Shown in pieces: positions 32,523 through 34,462 of a stretch of DNA of 34,462 nt. A program made the translations under genes and the position numbers. How positions within the stretch are numbered: the first letter of the stretch is position 1; every line of letters begins with the position of its first letter. This stretch comes from Spongospora subterranea f. sp. subterranea (lineage: Eukaryota; Endomyxa: Phytomyxea; Phytomyxea; Plasmodiophorida), in contig JAUGWO010000287.1 of NCBI GenBank assembly GCA_049724395.1, positions 1 to 34,462 on the forward strand, read 5' to 3'. The notes under the pieces were generated by a model, which made no database searches, was not told where the DNA came from, and worked only from the letters and a program-made list of their open reading frames with translations.

Positions 32523-32789
32523 GAATCGACGAGATGCTGGCGACGATCGATCGTGTTGCTGGTGGTGGGGAGTCGGCTGGCACCAAGGGTGACAGTCTAG
32601 GGATGCCTGGCGGGGTAGTCTTCCTGACGATGACTAGAACTCTGAAGTGTCAGCTGCACTCCCAATTTCCTCTGAGTCTTCAGAGCGGGCCAAATTTTAG
32701 AACAGCCGTCAAAAGCTGTTCTCGCCGTTCATTGAATACTTATCATTGGTATGAGATGAGCGGACAGGTCCTTGTTGTCAATTCCTGCA
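32523..32789. other. GC-richer sequence between LINE C and the repeats ahead of LINE D
   Basis: Base composition changes abruptly here compared with the A-rich LINEs. A perfect 7-bp stem (gaacagc...gctgttc, 32700-32721) is visible. The open frame starting at 32534 runs on into LINE D, but its first part shows no known motif. This may be the LINE D 5' leader or an unrelated insertion. Confidence 0.4.
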
Positions 32790-32855
32790 CTGACGGAAAA
32801 TATTTTGGAAGTCGGTACTTTACTGACAGAAAAATTATTAGAAGTCGGTGCTGTA
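32790..32855. repeat. 33-bp direct repeat, two units
   Basis: Units 32790-32822 and 32823-32855 both start ctgac(a/g)gaaaa and contain gaagtcggt. They lie just ahead of the 30-bp array. Confidence 0.75.
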
Positions 32856-32870
32856 TGAATGACTCAACCG

Positions 32871-33017
32871 ACAATACTACCATTTACTGGTGGCTATCCG
32901 ACAATATTACCATTCTTTGGTGGCAATCCGACAATACCACCATTTATTGGTGGCAAACTGACAACACGACCATTAATTGGTGGCAATCTGACAATAAAAC
33001 CATTTATAGGTGGCAAT
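32871..33017. repeat. 30-bp tandem repeat, about five units
   Basis: Each unit reads close to acaatac(t/c)accattta followed by ttggtggcaatccg. Translated on the plus strand it gives a ten-residue repeat, N-T-T-I-Y-W-W-Q-S-D. Later single ttggtgg words occur at 33074 and 33203. Its position ahead of the LINE D OTU domain suggests a leader repeat. Confidence 0.85.
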
Positions 33018-33179
33018 GGCCAAAAGGAACACTAGTGACACTGAAACTATACTGGAAGTACAATGCCGTCATTTGGTGGAAACTACTGGTTAAGACGAAA
33101 TATGGTCCCATTAACAGGGCCAAACAAGGGCCACAATTAACATCGACAACTATTAACAAGACTTTGACAGGAACAGTAT

Positions 33180-34462
33180 ACACGCCAAGTAATTGCACTT
33201 TTTGGTGGAAGCATAAGCGAACGACAACAACAAAAACACGGAATAATGCTCCTAATAATAATGACATACAAACGCACAGAAGTAAGAGCAACACACATAA
33301 GAGGACACAAAACATTAATGAAACACATAATACTGACAAAAGTAAAACAATTAAGAAACAATCAACACCATACAGTGGCGGAAACAGCAAAGGACTCCAT
33401 ACATCATGCATGGTGGAGATAAAGAATACGAAATACGTATTTAGAGATGTCATCGGAATAGGAAACTGCGCTTTCGAGGCGATCAGAGCATCAGGAGCGA
33501 TCCCGAATATGACAGTGCAAAACCTACGAAAGGAAATATGTGAATTCGCTAGAAATCCTGAGCAAGGAAGAACCATTGCTAAAAAATTAAAACCCTATAT
33601 AGGATCGCTGCCAAACAATGACAGCATAGGATTGGATGAATATCTGAATATAATGAGTATCGATAGACAATGGGGAGGGTTGTTCGAACTCACCATAGCT
33701 GCATACAAATTTAAAATGAACATAATAGTAATAAGTCGTCGAATCCAACGCTCATAACAGATATACAGAAATGGATTGAGAACACGTTACCAAAGTCACG
33801 TGATGTAACACCATGGACCAAAACAATTTACTTGTTACATCACAAGCATGGGAAACCATCAACACCAATGAGACATCAAGACTTGAACCATTATGGGACC
33901 CTTTTCCCTATAGAAACAACGGCTAGTGAATGGAATAATAGCGGTATGATGACACCAGACAAATGTGACCTTTACATTGATCAGTACAAATTATCAAACA
34001 AAACAGACAGCTCAGCAACGCAAAATGTTAGAAATGATAATTCCAAACAGCAATTTATGATAAAACCATCGCTAGACAAAACGATGAGACACGATAAAAA
34101 CATAAATCCGAAAAGGCACCGATCATGCGACGATTCCGACGACCAACCCACTCAACGTGCCAAATATGAAAAACATCAAACGCACTCTAAACAAATCTGC
34201 ACAAAAAAGCGAACATTGCTGAAAGATAAGGACGGCACTGAAACGCAGTATAAAAGACGGCTTACCAACAGCGAGCGCCAATGCAAAGAAGTTGCAGGCA
34301 ATGAAACAGCGCGAAAAACAGCCTCAAAACAGACACCAACAAGCCAGATGAGCCACTACGAACTCACCAAATTGATTGGGAGTGCTCCTAAACCAGACAA
34401 CAAGGAAGACAATATAGCAGACACATGGACAAAAACCTAAACGGGACTCAAAACACACAAAC
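33180..34462 (+). mobile_element. LINE copy D, continuing past the right edge
   Basis: The OTU domain and the linker that precedes the endonuclease are present on the plus strand. The element runs off the window. Its 5' limit is uncertain and may include the tandem repeats at 32790-33017. Confidence 0.8.
33385..34440 (+). pseudogene. LINE D ORF2, OTU-like cysteine protease and linker
   Basis: GGNSKGLHTSC leads to K-Y-V-F-R-D-V-I-G-I-GNCAFEAIRASGAIP, with the catalytic Cys at 33467-33469. A DEYLNIMSIDRQWGGLFE helix block and a KMNIIVIS strand follow. After one frame change (about 33740-33790) comes DLNHYGTLFPI, with the catalytic His at 33889-33891. The linker from 33950 is Lys/Asn-rich and matches the start of copy C. 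The open frame that includes the OTU domain starts far upstream at 32534 through the tandem repeats; the true start may be nearer the Asn/Thr-rich stretch at 33200. Of the three OTU copies this is the best preserved around the active-site Cys. Confidence 0.8.

Noticed and set aside
32871-33017. Possible CRISPR-like array
   Set aside because: Units are contiguous and degenerate with no spacers, and the context is a eukaryotic retroelement.

Overview
This is a eukaryotic, transposon-dense window. It contains short spliceosomal introns (about 48-89 bp, GT...AG), non-LTR retrotransposons (LINEs), one Ty1/copia and two Ty3/gypsy relics, a plant/oomycete-type mariner, PIF/Harbinger pieces, a small TIR element with a spliced gene, and one apparent host gene. 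I favour a transposon-rich protist such as an oomycete, or an early-diverging fungus. This is inferred from element types and intron size only. I saw no rRNA, tRNA or CRISPR.

Layout. 1-9755 (minus): LINE copy A, with ORF1 (CCHC zinc knuckles) and ORF2 (an OTU-like cysteine protease, then endonuclease, then the start of reverse transcriptase, running off the left edge). A copia element (1311-6296) sits inside A's endonuclease region, flanked by a 5-bp target duplication, with LTRs that differ by a single base. About 9960-13930 (minus): two decayed gypsy copies in the same orientation. 15103-17720 (minus): a multi-exon gene with a signal-peptide-like start, tandemly duplicated exons, and a C-terminal half holding three ungapped 37-residue Cys/Trp modules that I do not recognise. 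About 18243-18500: Harbinger-like transposase scrap. 19493-20824: a 1.33-kb TIR element with 8-bp TSDs and a two-exon gene for a PARP-like zinc-finger protein. 20883-22349 (minus): decayed mariner. 22548-23326: truncated Harbinger. About 23541-34462 (plus): three LINE copies head to tail (B, C, D) of the same OTU-bearing clade; D runs off the right edge.

How the parts relate. Most coding capacity belongs to one LINE clade whose ORF2 joins an OTU peptidase to AP-endonuclease, YVDD reverse transcriptase, RNase H and a C-terminal CCHC. Its copies have diverged from one another and broken independently, so the family was active over a long period. The copia insertion is the youngest datable event. 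The Cys/Trp-module gene and the TIR element's zinc-finger gene are the least explained parts.
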